From contig NZ_BAABEY010000001.1 in assembly GCF_039540405.1 (NCBI RefSeq), forward strand, positions 124,001 to 188,000: DNA of 64,000 bases. The letters are read 5' to 3'. This stretch comes from Ravibacter arvi (GTDB taxonomy: Bacteria; Bacteroidota; Bacteroidia; Cytophagales; Spirosomataceae). Positions within the stretch are counted from its first letter, which is position 1; each line of letters opens with the position of its first letter. This document shows, piece by piece, positions 7,259-16,699 of this stretch. The notes under the pieces were generated by a model. The model saw only the letters and a list, made by a program, of their open reading frames with translations, had not been told where the DNA came from and did no database searches. The translations under genes and the position numbers were made by a program.

Positions 7259-8977
7259 ATGAATCTTAATATCAATGCCAAAAAACAAGCCACTTTCGAT
7301 GCTATTGTCGTAGGATCAGGAATAAGCGGCGGTTGGGCAGCAAAAGAGCTGACAGAAAAAGGACTTAAAGTAGTAATGCTCGAGCGGGGGAGGGATATAG
7401 AGCATGTCACCGGCTATGAAACCGCTACAAAAGCGCCGTGGGAGTTTGAACACCGCGGTCGTGTGACTACCCAGGCGCGCGAAGAATACTGGGCGGGTGT
7501 GAGAACCGGCTACACGGCAAATGAGGAGCATCGCTACCTGTTTGAAAATGACAAAGAGAACCCTTATATCGAAACCCGGGGCTTCGACTGGATCAGGGCC
7601 TACCACGTAGGCGGACGGTCGCTGTTGTGGGGACGGCAGAGCTACCGTCTTTCTGCCGCCGATTTTGAAGCAAACGCAAAGGACGGGATTGCGATTGACT
7701 GGCCGGTCCGCTATAACGAGATTGCTCCCTGGTACGATTACGTCGAAAGATTCGCCGGGATAAGCGGCTCAAAGGAAAATCTTGATGTGCTGCCGGACGG
7801 GCAGTTTTTGCCGCCTATGGACATGACTTGCCTGGAGAAGGAGGTTAAAGCGTCGATTGAAAAGAAGTTCCCCGGCAGGAAGATGATCATCGGCCGGACC
7901 GCCAACCTTAGCCAGGCGCAGGACGTCCACACCGCGTTGGGACGGGCATCTTGCCAATTCCGGAATATGTGCATGCGGGGCTGTCCTTATGGGGCTTATT
8001 TCAGTACGCAGTCAGCTACCCTGCCGGCGGCCCGGAAGACAGGCAACCTTACACTCGTTACCGACGCTATCGTTACGGAAGTGATATTTGACGAAAAGCT
8101 GGGCAAGGCAACCGGTGTCCGGATCATTGACCAGAACACGAAAGAAACCAGGGAATATTTCGCGAAGGTAATTTTTCTGAATGCATCTGCCATTGCGTCT
8201 ACGTCCATTATGATGCAATCCAAATCCGGGCGTTTCCCCAACGGTCTGGGGAACGACAGCGACCAGCTGGGCCGCAACATAATGGATCACCATCTGGCGG
8301 CGGGCGCTTCAGGTACGTTTGACGGCATGGAAAACCAGTACTATTTCGGCCGGCGGGCGAACGGTATTTATATTCCGCGCTACCGCAACTGGGGAAATGA
8401 CAAAAGGGACTATATCCGGGGGTTCGGGTACCAGGGTGGCGGATCCCGCACAGGCTGGTCCAGAGGCCTGGGAACAAAAGGATTTGGCGCCGCCTTTAAA
8501 GACAGCCTGAGCCAGCCGGGCCCGTGGCGGATGAACCTCGGCGGCTTCGGTGAAATGTTGCCGAATGAAAAGAACCGTATGACGCTCTCCGCCGACAAAA
8601 AAGACAAATGGGGGCTTCCGCAAGTAGTATTTGACGCTGCTTACGGCGACAATGAGCTCAAAATGCGGATTGACATGATGAACGATGCCGCCGAAATGCT
8701 GGAGGCTGCCGGGATCAGGGATATCCAGAAAAATAATGATCTCAGCAAAAACCCGGGGATCGGTATACATGAAATGGGAACCGCAAGGATGGGACACGAT
8801 CCCAAAACTTCCGTTCTCAATAAGAATAACCAGGTCTGGGGGTGTGAGAATGTGTATGTGACAGACGGTGCTTTTATGACTTCGTCATCCTGCGTCAACC
8901 CGTCGCTCACCTATATGGCATTTACTGCCCGTGCGGCAAAACATGCTGTTGATGCGCTGAATCGAAAAGATATCTAG
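7259..8977 (+). CDS. GMC-family FAD oxidoreductase (sugar/alcohol dehydrogenase catalytic subunit)
   Basis: A 572-residue flavoprotein without its own signal peptide. The N-terminal Rossmann motif is G19-S-G-I-S-G24 followed by an ERG strand end near 42. The GMC FAD-wrapping segment is RAYHVGGRSLLWGR. A Cys-containing CMRGCPYGAYFS loop resembles those of gluconate/sorbitol dehydrogenase subunits. The C-terminal active site holds His504 (GIHEMGTARMG) and Asn547 (CVNPSLTYM). The preceding subunit-3 gene suggests a heterodimer exported through Tat and feeding electrons to the respiratory chain. Related complexes oxidise sugars at C2 or C3 (gluconate 2-dehydrogenase, glucoside 3-dehydrogenase). 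The actual substrate cannot be read from sequence. Confidence 0.88.
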   Translation: MNLNINAKKQATFDAIVVGSGISGGWAAKELTEKGLKVVMLERGRDIEHVTGYETATKAPWEFEHRGRVTTQAREEYWAGVRTGYTANEEHRYLFENDKENPYIETRGFDWIRAYHVGGRSLLWGRQSYRLSAADFEANAKDGIAIDWPVRYNEIAPWYDYVERFAGISGSKENLDVLPDGQFLPPMDMTCLEKEVKASIEKKFPGRKMIIGRTANLSQAQDVHTALGRASCQFRNMCMRGCPYGAYFSTQSATLPAARKTGNLTLVTDAIVTEVIFDEKLGKATGVRIIDQNTKETREYFAKVIFLNASAIASTSIMMQSKSGRFPNGLGNDSDQLGRNIMDHHLAAGASGTFDGMENQYYFGRRANGIYIPRYRNWGNDKRDYIRGFGYQGGGSRTGWSRGLGTKGFGAAFKDSLSQPGPWRMNLGGFGEMLPNEKNRMTLSADKKDKWGLPQVVFDAAYGDNELKMRIDMMNDAAEMLEAAGIRDIQKNNDLSKNPGIGIHEMGTARMGHDPKTSVLNKNNQVWGCENVYVTDGAFMTSSSCVNPSLTYMAFTARAAKHAVDALNRKDI

Positions 8978-9035
8978 CAATTGTTAAACTGTTTTTGCTA
9001 AGTTATCTCACAGTTCGCAGATTTTGTTTGCAATA

Positions 9036-9068
9036 AGAAAGCCCTTTCTCATACGGAAAGGGCTTTCT
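9036..9068. terminator. Bidirectional hairpin terminator
   Basis: A 13-base-pair perfect stem (AGAAAGCCCTTTC at 9036-9048 with its complement at 9056-9068) closes a 7-base loop. It lies between the convergent GMC and receptor genes, with A/T-rich flanks on both sides. Confidence 0.85.
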
Positions 9069-9121
9069 GACTTATTAACCTAAACTAATCGCATGATTAG
9101 TGCTTTTGACCGGGGGCAGCA

Positions 9122-11575
9122 TCAATTTTGTCCGCCACCTACCCGTTGCTGAAGATCGTCCGATCCGGTACTTCGCTGACGTGTTTTTACGTTTTGATTG
9201 CCGAAGCGGTAGGAGAAGGTCAATCGCACCTGGCGACTGGGCCATCTGCTATAGATGTTCAGGTTGATATCTTCGAAATGGGTCTCTCCCTTGAAACGGT
9301 TTTTGGCGAGAGGATCCTGTACATTCAGTTTAATACTTCCTTTCTTGTCCCAGAGATTCTTCTGAACTCCGAGACTGAATGCGCCCATGGTACTGGACCG
9401 CACGAGGCCATAGATGTTGGGGCCATCCACCCAGCCTCCCGCTTCCACCGACCATTCCTTCGGAAGTTTTATCGTATTATTACCATACAAATTGTAGCTC
9501 AGGATACTCACATCATAGAAAGCATTTCTATAAAAAGTTTTAAAACTGTTGTAAGTAGTTGACCCGTTGAGCTGCAGGTTCCACCATTTGGTTACCGGGA
9601 TGGGCGCCGAAATAATCAGGCTGAAATAGTTCTGATTGTCCAGGTTGGTATTGGTTACGTAAGTGAAGTTTTTCTCGGCTTCGATCTGCGGAACCTGTTC
9701 GGCAATCACATCAGTAATACGACTGTAGGCCAGTGTTGTATTCAAAAAGTTTTTAAAGACGTGGACCAACTGGAATGAATGGGTGTACTGTGGCCGTAAA
9801 TTAGGGTTTCCTCTTTGGAACGTGTACGGATCCAGGTAGAATTCAAACGGGTTCAGCGATTGATAATTGGGCCGGTCGAGCCGGTAGCTGTACGACAGGT
9901 TCAGCACATTGTTGCTGTCAAGGGTCTGTGAAATAAAGGCGCTCGGAAAGACATTTACATAATTCCGGTCGGTTACCTTGTTCAGCGTCACCGAGTTGCC
10001 GATGCTGTGGGTATGTTCTGCCCTGAGGCCCACCTGGTATTTGGTCTTTTCCGAAAACTTGCCATTGAAATTGGCGTACGCGGCGTTAATATTTTCCGTG
10101 TATTTAAACCGGTTGGTCCGGTTAAGATCCACCTGCCATTTGTCGGCAAATATTTCCATCAGCATGTCGTTGTCGGCCTTCACATAGCTCGATTTAAGCC
10201 CGGCTTCGAACTTGCCTTTCCCGATTGGCTGGGTATAGTCCAGTTTCGCAACCCCGATGTTGATAATAGAAGGCATATTCGTCCGAAGTAATTCGTCCGG
10301 GCGTGGTTTGCTGCCGTCGGGTGCCGTGTAAAGGGTGTTCATCAGGTTTTTGTCGCTTCGGTCGTAGCGTACATAGTCCACGTCGAAAGAAAGCTCTTTC
10401 CCTTTGTCGTTGAACTGATGCTTCAGGTTAACATTGGCGGTGTAATTGCGGGTGCCGGAATTGGTGGCAATGGAAGTTTTAAACCGCTCTTTCAAAACGA
10501 GATCGTTGTCGAAAATATCGGATTTACTTTCTCTGAGCGGACTTTCCCATCGGTTGCTGAACCCTGAAAACATAGCGCCCAGCGTAGTCTTGCTGTTCAG
10601 ATAGTAGTCAACCCCCAGTTTGTAGCTGTAAAAAGTAGCTTTCCAGTTGTTTTTGGATACCGAATTAAATGTTGTGTTATTCCCCTCGAAAGGAATCACG
10701 CGCTGAATGAACTGGTCGTTGAAACCTTTTCCCTGAAAACCGTTGAGCGTTGCATTCCAGCTGAGCTTTCCTTCGCGCTGGTTGATAGCGAACATGGCAT
10801 TGGCCCGCGGCTTCCGCCTGTCGGCCATCCCGGCTCCTATACTGAAGTTACCGTTGGTGCCATAATTTTTGTTTTTCTTGAATTTGATATTGATGATTCC
10901 CGAATTCCCGGCGGCATCATACTTGGCAGACGGATTGGTGATCAGCTCAATTTTTTCAATATTGTCGCTGGGTGTATTCCTGAGCAACGCAACCAGCTCC
11001 GACTCCGACAGGTAACTCTGTTTTCCGTCTATCTGCACAATTACCCCGGACTTCCCCCTAAGCTTCAGCTTGTCGTTTTGCTGGTCAACGGTAACACCCG
11101 GTGATCTTTCCAATACTTCCAGTGCGGTTGACCCTGCCGATACGGGGCTGCCTTCCACGTTAATGATCATGCGGTCTACCTCCTGCTCGACAAAGGGCTT
11201 CTGCGCCACTACTTTGACCTCGTTCAGAGACTGGACTTCAGCGGCCAGAACAAGGTCGGGAAGTTTTATGCCTTTTTCTTCCATTTTTACCGGCCCGGTG
11301 TAGGTTTTTGTAAAACCAACCATGCTGGCCATGACCAGGTAGCTTCCGGCGACTACGTCTTCAAATTGGTAAGTCCCTTTTTCGGAAGCCGCAATTCCCT
11401 TTACCATAGTAGAATCGGCCGGTTTCAATAAAAAAACATTCACAAACGGAATACCTTCCTTGTCGGATTGTTGAAGCACCTTTCCACTGATGGTACGGGG
11501 TTTGTCCTGGGCCTGAGCCGGATGGACTAATTGAAAAAGAATAGCTGCCGCTAGTAGAGTTTTTAATAATTTCAT
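9122..11575 (-). CDS. TonB-dependent receptor, outer-membrane beta-barrel family
   Basis: An 817-residue outer-membrane protein. Signal peptide residues 1-22 end in AQA. A carboxypeptidase-regulatory-like Ig domain follows (about 28-115, starting TISGKVLQ), then a plug domain (about 120-225, with ALEVLERSPGVTV and IDGKQSYLS), then a long barrel with alternating Tyr/Asn/Phe strands ending in FSYRFGNQ. The signatures (KYDAAGNSGIINIKFKK, LNLSYSYRLDRPNYQSLNPF) are those of the OMP_b-brl_3 subfamily, not SusC. The barrel is followed by a Gln/Arg-rich tail. No SusD partner is adjacent, so glycan import is not implied. The cargo may be a peptide, a siderophore or unknown. Confidence 0.88.
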   Translation of the reverse strand: MKLLKTLLAAAILFQLVHPAQAQDKPRTISGKVLQQSDKEGIPFVNVFLLKPADSTMVKGIAASEKGTYQFEDVVAGSYLVMASMVGFTKTYTGPVKMEEKGIKLPDLVLAAEVQSLNEVKVVAQKPFVEQEVDRMIINVEGSPVSAGSTALEVLERSPGVTVDQQNDKLKLRGKSGVIVQIDGKQSYLSESELVALLRNTPSDNIEKIELITNPSAKYDAAGNSGIINIKFKKNKNYGTNGNFSIGAGMADRRKPRANAMFAINQREGKLSWNATLNGFQGKGFNDQFIQRVIPFEGNNTTFNSVSKNNWKATFYSYKLGVDYYLNSKTTLGAMFSGFSNRWESPLRESKSDIFDNDLVLKERFKTSIATNSGTRNYTANVNLKHQFNDKGKELSFDVDYVRYDRSDKNLMNTLYTAPDGSKPRPDELLRTNMPSIINIGVAKLDYTQPIGKGKFEAGLKSSYVKADNDMLMEIFADKWQVDLNRTNRFKYTENINAAYANFNGKFSEKTKYQVGLRAEHTHSIGNSVTLNKVTDRNYVNVFPSAFISQTLDSNNVLNLSYSYRLDRPNYQSLNPFEFYLDPYTFQRGNPNLRPQYTHSFQLVHVFKNFLNTTLAYSRITDVIAEQVPQIEAEKNFTYVTNTNLDNQNYFSLIISAPIPVTKWWNLQLNGSTTYNSFKTFYRNAFYDVSILSYNLYGNNTIKLPKEWSVEAGGWVDGPNIYGLVRSSTMGAFSLGVQKNLWDKKGSIKLNVQDPLAKNRFKGETHFEDINLNIYSRWPSRQVRLTFSYRFGNQNVKTRQRSTGSDDLQQRVGGGQN

Positions 11576-11851
11576 GGCTAATAGATGTGATCTTTTTTCC
11601 AGATCTTTCGTTGTAAAAGTAGGGTACTTTGCAATGCATAGAACCTTTCTTTACATCAATGGTTCTTGAAATGGATAAGCGGCAGCTATTCTTTTCCGTT
11701 GTAAAATCCTCCTACAAGCGCCCCGTTTCGTACAGGACCGCAGCAATGATTGATTTTAACTGCTTCAATGACGTAGTGTCGCAGACGAATGTTGCAGGGC
11801 GGGATAATTTTATTCTTAATTTGCTTCCACGATCAGTGCACTAAAAACCAC

Positions 11852-13315
11852 ATGACATTGGATAATCATTACAGCGGGTCAGCGCTTTTGACCGATTTGT
11901 ACCAGCTCACGATGGCTTACGGCTATTGGAAATCCGGGAAAGGCGAAGAGCAGGCCGTCTTTAACCTTTACTTCAGAAAGCACCCCTTTCAGGGTGGTTT
12001 TACCATTTCCTGCGGGCTTGAAAGCGTCGTTCACTACCTGGAAAATTATTCATTCTCCGAATCCGATATCGCTTATCTTGCCTCGCTGACCGGGGCGGAT
12101 GGGCAACCTCTTTTTGAAAGCGGTTTCTTGGAATATCTCCGGGAGCTGAAGTTTTCCTGCGACCTTGATGCCATACCCGAAGGGACGCTGGTGTTCCCCG
12201 ACGAACCCCTGATTCGGGTAACAGGTCCCGTTATTCAGTGCCAGCTTCTCGAAACTGCGCTGCTCAATATCGTGAATTTCGAATCGCTGATCGCTACCAA
12301 AGCCGCCCGCATACGGCTGGTTGCCCCGGAGGATACGCTGCTGGAGTTCGGCCTGAGGCGAGCGCAGGGGCCCGACGGGGGAATTACGGCAAGCCGCGCA
12401 GCCTATATAGGCGGTTTTGACGGCACCTCAAACGTGTTTGCCGGTCGTAAGTTCAATATACCTGTAAAAGGCACCCATGCACACAGCTGGGTGATGTCTT
12501 TTCCGTCCGAGAAAGAAGCGTTCGAGGCATATGCCGCGCACATGCCGAACAATGTCATTTTACTCGTAGACACCTATGATACGCTGAAGGGGGTGAAAAA
12601 TGCCATCGAAGTGGGCCGCGAACTAAAGAAGAACAATCATCGCCTCCTGGGCGTACGGCTGGATTCGGGCGATCTTGCCTACCTGAGTATCGAAAGCCGG
12701 AAACTCCTGGATGACAATGGGTTTACCGATACCAGTATTGTTGCAAGCAATGACCTGGACGAATATATCATCAAGAGCCTGAAAGAGCAGGGTGCCCGGA
12801 TTGACGCGTGGGGGGTAGGGACACGCCTGGTGACCGCTTATGATCAACCTGCTCTGGGCGGCGTATACAAACTGTCGGCATTGAAGAAGTCCGACGGTAC
12901 CTGGGATTACAAACTCAAATTGTCAGAACAAATGGTAAAAGTTTCCACCCCGGGTGTGCTGCAGGTACGGCGCTTCAGTAAGAACGGCGTGTTTGTTGCT
13001 GACATGATCTTCAACCAGGAAGATGAATGGGAGGGCGAAACGAGAATGATTCACCCTTATGATTTCACCAAACAGCAATCATTCGGGCCGGGGTATAGCT
13101 TTGAAGATTTATTGGTGCCGATATTCCGGAACGGCGGCCTGGTTGCCGAACTTCCCGGCATAACCGACATTAAAGAGAGGGCCGCCCGCCAGCTTAAAAG
13201 TATTTACGAAGGCACGCTTCGGTTCACCAACCCCCATACCTATCATGTCGGGCTGGAAAAACATCTGTTCGACTTGAAGACGAGGCTGATAATGGAGAAA
13301 AGAGCAGGGAAATAA
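11852..13315 (+). CDS. pncB: Nicotinate phosphoribosyltransferase
   Basis: A 487-residue enzyme converting nicotinate and PRPP to nicotinate mononucleotide in NAD salvage (ATP-stimulated). The frame is open to 11789, but the ATG at 11852 begins the canonical N-terminus, with LLTDLYQLTMAYGYW at about residues 11-25. Other landmarks are FRKHPFQGGF, FGLRRAQGPDGG, the active-site region FDGTSN...VKGTHAHSW (about 200-222), LLVDTYDT, GVRLDSGDL and the PRPP-site-like IVASNDLDE. The length fits the longer bacterial class. It stands alone between divergent and convergent genes. Confidence 0.93.
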   Translation: MTLDNHYSGSALLTDLYQLTMAYGYWKSGKGEEQAVFNLYFRKHPFQGGFTISCGLESVVHYLENYSFSESDIAYLASLTGADGQPLFESGFLEYLRELKFSCDLDAIPEGTLVFPDEPLIRVTGPVIQCQLLETALLNIVNFESLIATKAARIRLVAPEDTLLEFGLRRAQGPDGGITASRAAYIGGFDGTSNVFAGRKFNIPVKGTHAHSWVMSFPSEKEAFEAYAAHMPNNVILLVDTYDTLKGVKNAIEVGRELKKNNHRLLGVRLDSGDLAYLSIESRKLLDDNGFTDTSIVASNDLDEYIIKSLKEQGARIDAWGVGTRLVTAYDQPALGGVYKLSALKKSDGTWDYKLKLSEQMVKVSTPGVLQVRRFSKNGVFVADMIFNQEDEWEGETRMIHPYDFTKQQSFGPGYSFEDLLVPIFRNGGLVAELPGITDIKERAARQLKSIYEGTLRFTNPHTYHVGLEKHLFDLKTRLIMEKRAGK

Positions 13316-13319
13316 AACA

Positions 13320-13355
13320 AAATATCCGCTTCTGAAAAGTCAAAAACGGATATTT
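13320..13355. terminator. Probable terminator hairpin after pncB
   Basis: A 9-base-pair stem (AAATATCCG at 13320-13328 with CGGATATTT at 13347-13355) closes an 18-base loop and is followed by AATTT. It lies just after the pncB stop and ahead of the convergent phospholipase gene. The A/T-rich stretch to 13455 could also serve the other strand. Confidence 0.55.
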
Positions 13356-13459
13356 AATTTACTCAACGTTATGAAAAACTTCATTATTATGACGGCTAAG
13401 TAACAACCTCGTCACATCATTTTAAAGATATTTTTTAATTTTTTTATTATTTGTGAAAG

Positions 13460-15973
13460 TCAGGCGCCCATAAACGGGTCTGTACGGCTGTTTTGGCCGT
13501 TTTCCACCCGACCGGCAAAACGTGCAGATCCATTTTTTTTTTCTGAAAATCCGATACTGAAGTCGTACCAGCCGAAGTTACCGTCTACTTTCAGCACAAT
13601 TTTTTCCGTTTTCGAAGGGGCAAGCTGGAGCCGGATTTCTTTGGCGCCATAGCTATGGTCGTGAAGTAGCAGCGCCTGGCGATCCGGGCTGTTGTTGGTG
13701 ATGGTTATTACTACTTCCCGTGCGGGCTTTCGCGACTTTTGGTCGTTTGTATAGGTAACTTTTACGGCGGGTAAATCACGTGCAGCTTTGAACTCCCGGA
13801 AGAAGCCATTGGGTCCGTAAACGGCCAGGTGAAATTCACCATTATTGAACAGGCCGGCCGGGAAAATATCGTTGAGCTGATCTCCCGGCTTAACGGCGTA
13901 AGCGCGCACGCGGTATTCTTTGCCGTATAAATAAACAAGGAACGGTGAACCGGCCGATTTTTTACCAAAAAAACTGTTGCCGGCCTTTAGTGTCAGTTCA
14001 AAATTACCGGCAGCGTTTGACTTGCCGTCGGCATAAAGCTCGTAAGGAAGCGGGTTGGCAAGGCGGGTGCCCTTTTCCTGGATCGGTTTCAGGGTTGCAC
14101 CGGTGGCTTTGCCGTTGATTTCGTCTATTTGTGCCTGCGAAAGCGGATGGAAGCCGCTGGGCAATTCCTTGAACTGCGACTTGTGTATGCCTTCAACAAA
14201 AGGTTTGCGTTCAATCGGTTGGGGAAATTCCATTTTTTCTCCGTTGTAAGGCCGGAAGGTGGAAGTCAGGTCTCCGCAAACGGTTCTGCGCCACTCGGAA
14301 ACATTCTCCTCTTTAAACACCTTACCGGTTTTATGCGAAAGAAACACTTCCAGGAACTGAACGATGGAGGTGTGGTCAAATACCTCCGAATTAACAAATC
14401 CGCCACGGCTCCAGGGAGAGGCGATGACGAGCGGTACCCTGAAACCCAACCCGATGGGGCCATCGCGCGAAACTTTTTCCGCATCGGTACGCACCCGCTG
14501 AAGCTCATGCTTCAGGTTGACCATTTCAACTGAGGTATCTATTCCGGCGCTGGCTTTACCAAAATTGGCATCTCCCGGCCGCGGCGGGAAAAACGGCGTT
14601 ACGTGGTCAAAATAACCATCATTTTCGTCGTAACATAGTATGAAAATGGTCTTTTTCCATACTTCCGGGTTTTGTGTCAGTATATCAAGTGATTCTGAAA
14701 GATACCAGGCTCCGTACCACGGCGCTCCCGGGTGATCCGAAAAGTTTTCCGGGGCAACCAGGTAAGAAACCGTGGGAAGTTTCCCATTTTTTACATCTTC
14801 ACGAAACTGGTGAAGAACGTCGCCTTTGGGGAGGTACATTATGCGCTCGGTCCCGTTATCATCGTACCTGACTTCGGTCACCTTGTGGTAGTCCGGATCG
14901 CCGGAATTGTCGCAAAATGCCTTTTTATGTAGGTTTTGCTCTCTTTTACCAAGTTTTTGGAAGTCCTCTGCGGGATATTTCCCCGGAACTTCCCGCAAAT
15001 TTTTGAGGGTAACCCTCGCGCGGTTCAACTGCTTCTGCAGCTCGGTTGTATCCGCGTTTTTTGCTTTGGCCTCACCTAGCGCTGCTTCGAGTTCCGTTAT
15101 TTTCCCGGGTAAAGTCGCCAGGGCCTTTGGGAGATAGTTTTGAAGTCCTTTTGAGTACCAGACGTGAAATTGCGTCATCCATTCGAGCGGGTTATTGGTG
15201 AAGTTTGCCAGCCACTCTTCTTCGGGGCCTTCGAACCCTACCGGTACGCTTAATTCATTCTGGTAAATTTTCCATGAGATACCGGCATCCTCCAGGCGAT
15301 CGGGGAGGGTAGTCCAGGAGGCCTCTTTACTGTAGGTCACGTCACCGTTATGTACGTTGGCCTTTGATTCAAAATTCTGCTTTTCCCGGATAGTACCCGA
15401 CCAAAGATACAGGCGGTTCGGTGTGGTGCCGGTGAGGGACGAGCAGAAGTTCTGGTCACACACTGTGAAGGCGTCGGCCAGGGCATAGTAGAAAGGAATG
15501 TCCTCCCTGTTGTAAAAGCCCATGGTCAGCGGCATTTCCTTGTAATCTTTGTTGCCTGACTTTTTGTTTTCGAGCCAGCCGTCCATGCGGCCTTCGTTCA
15601 ATGCATCCACCTGGTTTTCCCAGGAATGGGGCAGGGCTGACATCCACGTTGATTTTGTGTCGTGGATATTGAGCCGGAAAGGTGTAAAAGTTTCTTTTTT
15701 TGCGTTGGACTGGAGCCAGACTTTATTTTTATTCGGTTGAACTATGGCCCGCGGGTCATTGAACCCCCGTACCCCCTGAAGTGAACCGTAACTGTGGTCA
15801 AAAGACCGGTTTTCCTGCATCAAGATAACAACATGCTCAGCATCCAAAAAGGTGCTTCCCTTTTCAGGATCTATGGCAAGGGCTTTTTGAATGGAGGGGG
15901 GAAGCATATTCATGAGCCCCGCCGCACCCGACAGCATAGCTGCCTTCTTGATGAATTCTCTTCTAGAGTCCAT
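13460..15973 (-). CDS. Phosphocholine-type phospholipase C, Tat-exported
   Basis: An 837-residue secreted phosphoesterase of the alkaline-phosphatase-superfamily phospholipase C / AcpA group. The start is placed at the ATG at 15973 because it begins the Tat signal DSRREFIKKAAML; the open frame extends 18 residues upstream. The catalytic domain covers about residues 30-600. Key segments are VVILMQENRSFDHSYGSLQGVRGF (metal site and Thr/Ser nucleophile region; key residues Glu, Asn, Arg, Ser), CSSLTGTTPNRLYLWSG, FILCYDENDGYFDHV and SPWSRGGFVNSEVFDHTS. Two DUF756-like C-terminal beta domains follow, from about 620 on. The usual role is hydrolysis of phosphatidylcholine or related lipids for phosphate. 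Acid-phosphatase activity is the alternative. Confidence 0.87.
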   Translation of the reverse strand: MDSRREFIKKAAMLSGAAGLMNMLPPSIQKALAIDPEKGSTFLDAEHVVILMQENRSFDHSYGSLQGVRGFNDPRAIVQPNKNKVWLQSNAKKETFTPFRLNIHDTKSTWMSALPHSWENQVDALNEGRMDGWLENKKSGNKDYKEMPLTMGFYNREDIPFYYALADAFTVCDQNFCSSLTGTTPNRLYLWSGTIREKQNFESKANVHNGDVTYSKEASWTTLPDRLEDAGISWKIYQNELSVPVGFEGPEEEWLANFTNNPLEWMTQFHVWYSKGLQNYLPKALATLPGKITELEAALGEAKAKNADTTELQKQLNRARVTLKNLREVPGKYPAEDFQKLGKREQNLHKKAFCDNSGDPDYHKVTEVRYDDNGTERIMYLPKGDVLHQFREDVKNGKLPTVSYLVAPENFSDHPGAPWYGAWYLSESLDILTQNPEVWKKTIFILCYDENDGYFDHVTPFFPPRPGDANFGKASAGIDTSVEMVNLKHELQRVRTDAEKVSRDGPIGLGFRVPLVIASPWSRGGFVNSEVFDHTSIVQFLEVFLSHKTGKVFKEENVSEWRRTVCGDLTSTFRPYNGEKMEFPQPIERKPFVEGIHKSQFKELPSGFHPLSQAQIDEINGKATGATLKPIQEKGTRLANPLPYELYADGKSNAAGNFELTLKAGNSFFGKKSAGSPFLVYLYGKEYRVRAYAVKPGDQLNDIFPAGLFNNGEFHLAVYGPNGFFREFKAARDLPAVKVTYTNDQKSRKPAREVVITITNNSPDRQALLLHDHSYGAKEIRLQLAPSKTEKIVLKVDGNFGWYDFSIGFSEKKNGSARFAGRVENGQNSRTDPFMGA

Positions 15974-16156
15974 ATACTGGTTTAAAATGGATGATGATTC
16001 TGCGTTCAATTTACCGTTTTTTGGCACTATTCGAAGTAATTGTCCCGGTTAACAATCTGTTAAGGGTGTTAAACCGGCGCTTAAAATTTTGGCGGGTTCG
16101 CTTTTGGTCAAAACATAATTCTTATTTTTAGGGATTCATATTTCACCTGAAGCAAG

Positions 16157-16639
16157 ATGTTAAAGTACTTTTTCCTGTTACTATTCGGCACTTCTGTTCT
16201 GCCTGGTTTTGCTCAGGGAGCGCTTACGCAACCGCTTTTACCGACGATTAATCTGACCTTGACAAACGGGGAAAGCTTCACCCAGCCGCAATTGAAACAA
16301 GGTCCGGTCATCCTGGTCTATTTTTCTCCTGATTGCGGGCATTGCAAGCAGTTTATCACGGATTTATTACAGCGTGAGAAGCTGATCAAAGACAGGCAGG
16401 TTATTTTGGCAACATTTGTCGAACTTAATACCCTGAAGTCTTTCGAAGAGACTATGGGTTTGCGCAAGTTTCCCAATATGCGTGTCGGGACAGAGGGGAA
16501 GGGGTATGCCCTTGTCCGCGCGCTTGATATCCGGAAGTTCCCGTTTGTTGCTTTGTACGACAGCTCGAGAAGGCTGGTGAAGAGTTTTGAAGGCGAGCAG
16601 CCGTTTAACGAAATTGCCGATGCGATTCGGAAGCTCTGA
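16157..16639 (+). CDS. Periplasmic thioredoxin-like protein (CGHC)
   Basis: A 160-residue protein with a signal peptide (residues 1-19, ending FAQ) and a single thioredoxin-fold domain. The strand VILVYFSPDC60-G-H-C63 carries the redox-active CxxC, and the cis-Pro loop is near RKFPFVALYD. Proteins of this type act as periplasmic thiol-disulfide reductases or AhpC/TSA-like helpers in Bacteroidota. The gene is monocistronic: it is divergent from the phospholipase gene and is followed by a strong terminator shared with glnS. Confidence 0.82.
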   Translation: MLKYFFLLLFGTSVLPGFAQGALTQPLLPTINLTLTNGESFTQPQLKQGPVILVYFSPDCGHCKQFITDLLQREKLIKDRQVILATFVELNTLKSFEETMGLRKFPNMRVGTEGKGYALVRALDIRKFPFVALYDSSRRLVKSFEGEQPFNEIADAIRKL

Positions 16640-16661
16640 TAAAGTCCGGGCAATAAAAGGA

Positions 16662-16694
16662 AAAGGCCGTCGGATTATGGATCCGACGGCCTTT
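16662..16694. terminator. Bidirectional terminator between thioredoxin-like gene and glnS
   Basis: A 14-base-pair perfect G/C-rich stem (AAAGGCCGTCGGAT at 16662-16675 with its complement at 16681-16694) closes a 5-base loop. CCCTTTTATTT follows on the plus strand, and an A/T-rich flank ending in CTTTTATT follows on the minus strand. Confidence 0.9.
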
Positions 16695-16699
16695 CCCTT

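Noticed and set aside
11629..11844. A 71-residue open frame between the receptor and pncB genes
   Set aside because: No family resemblance, ordinary intergenic composition, and it would fill the divergent promoter region.
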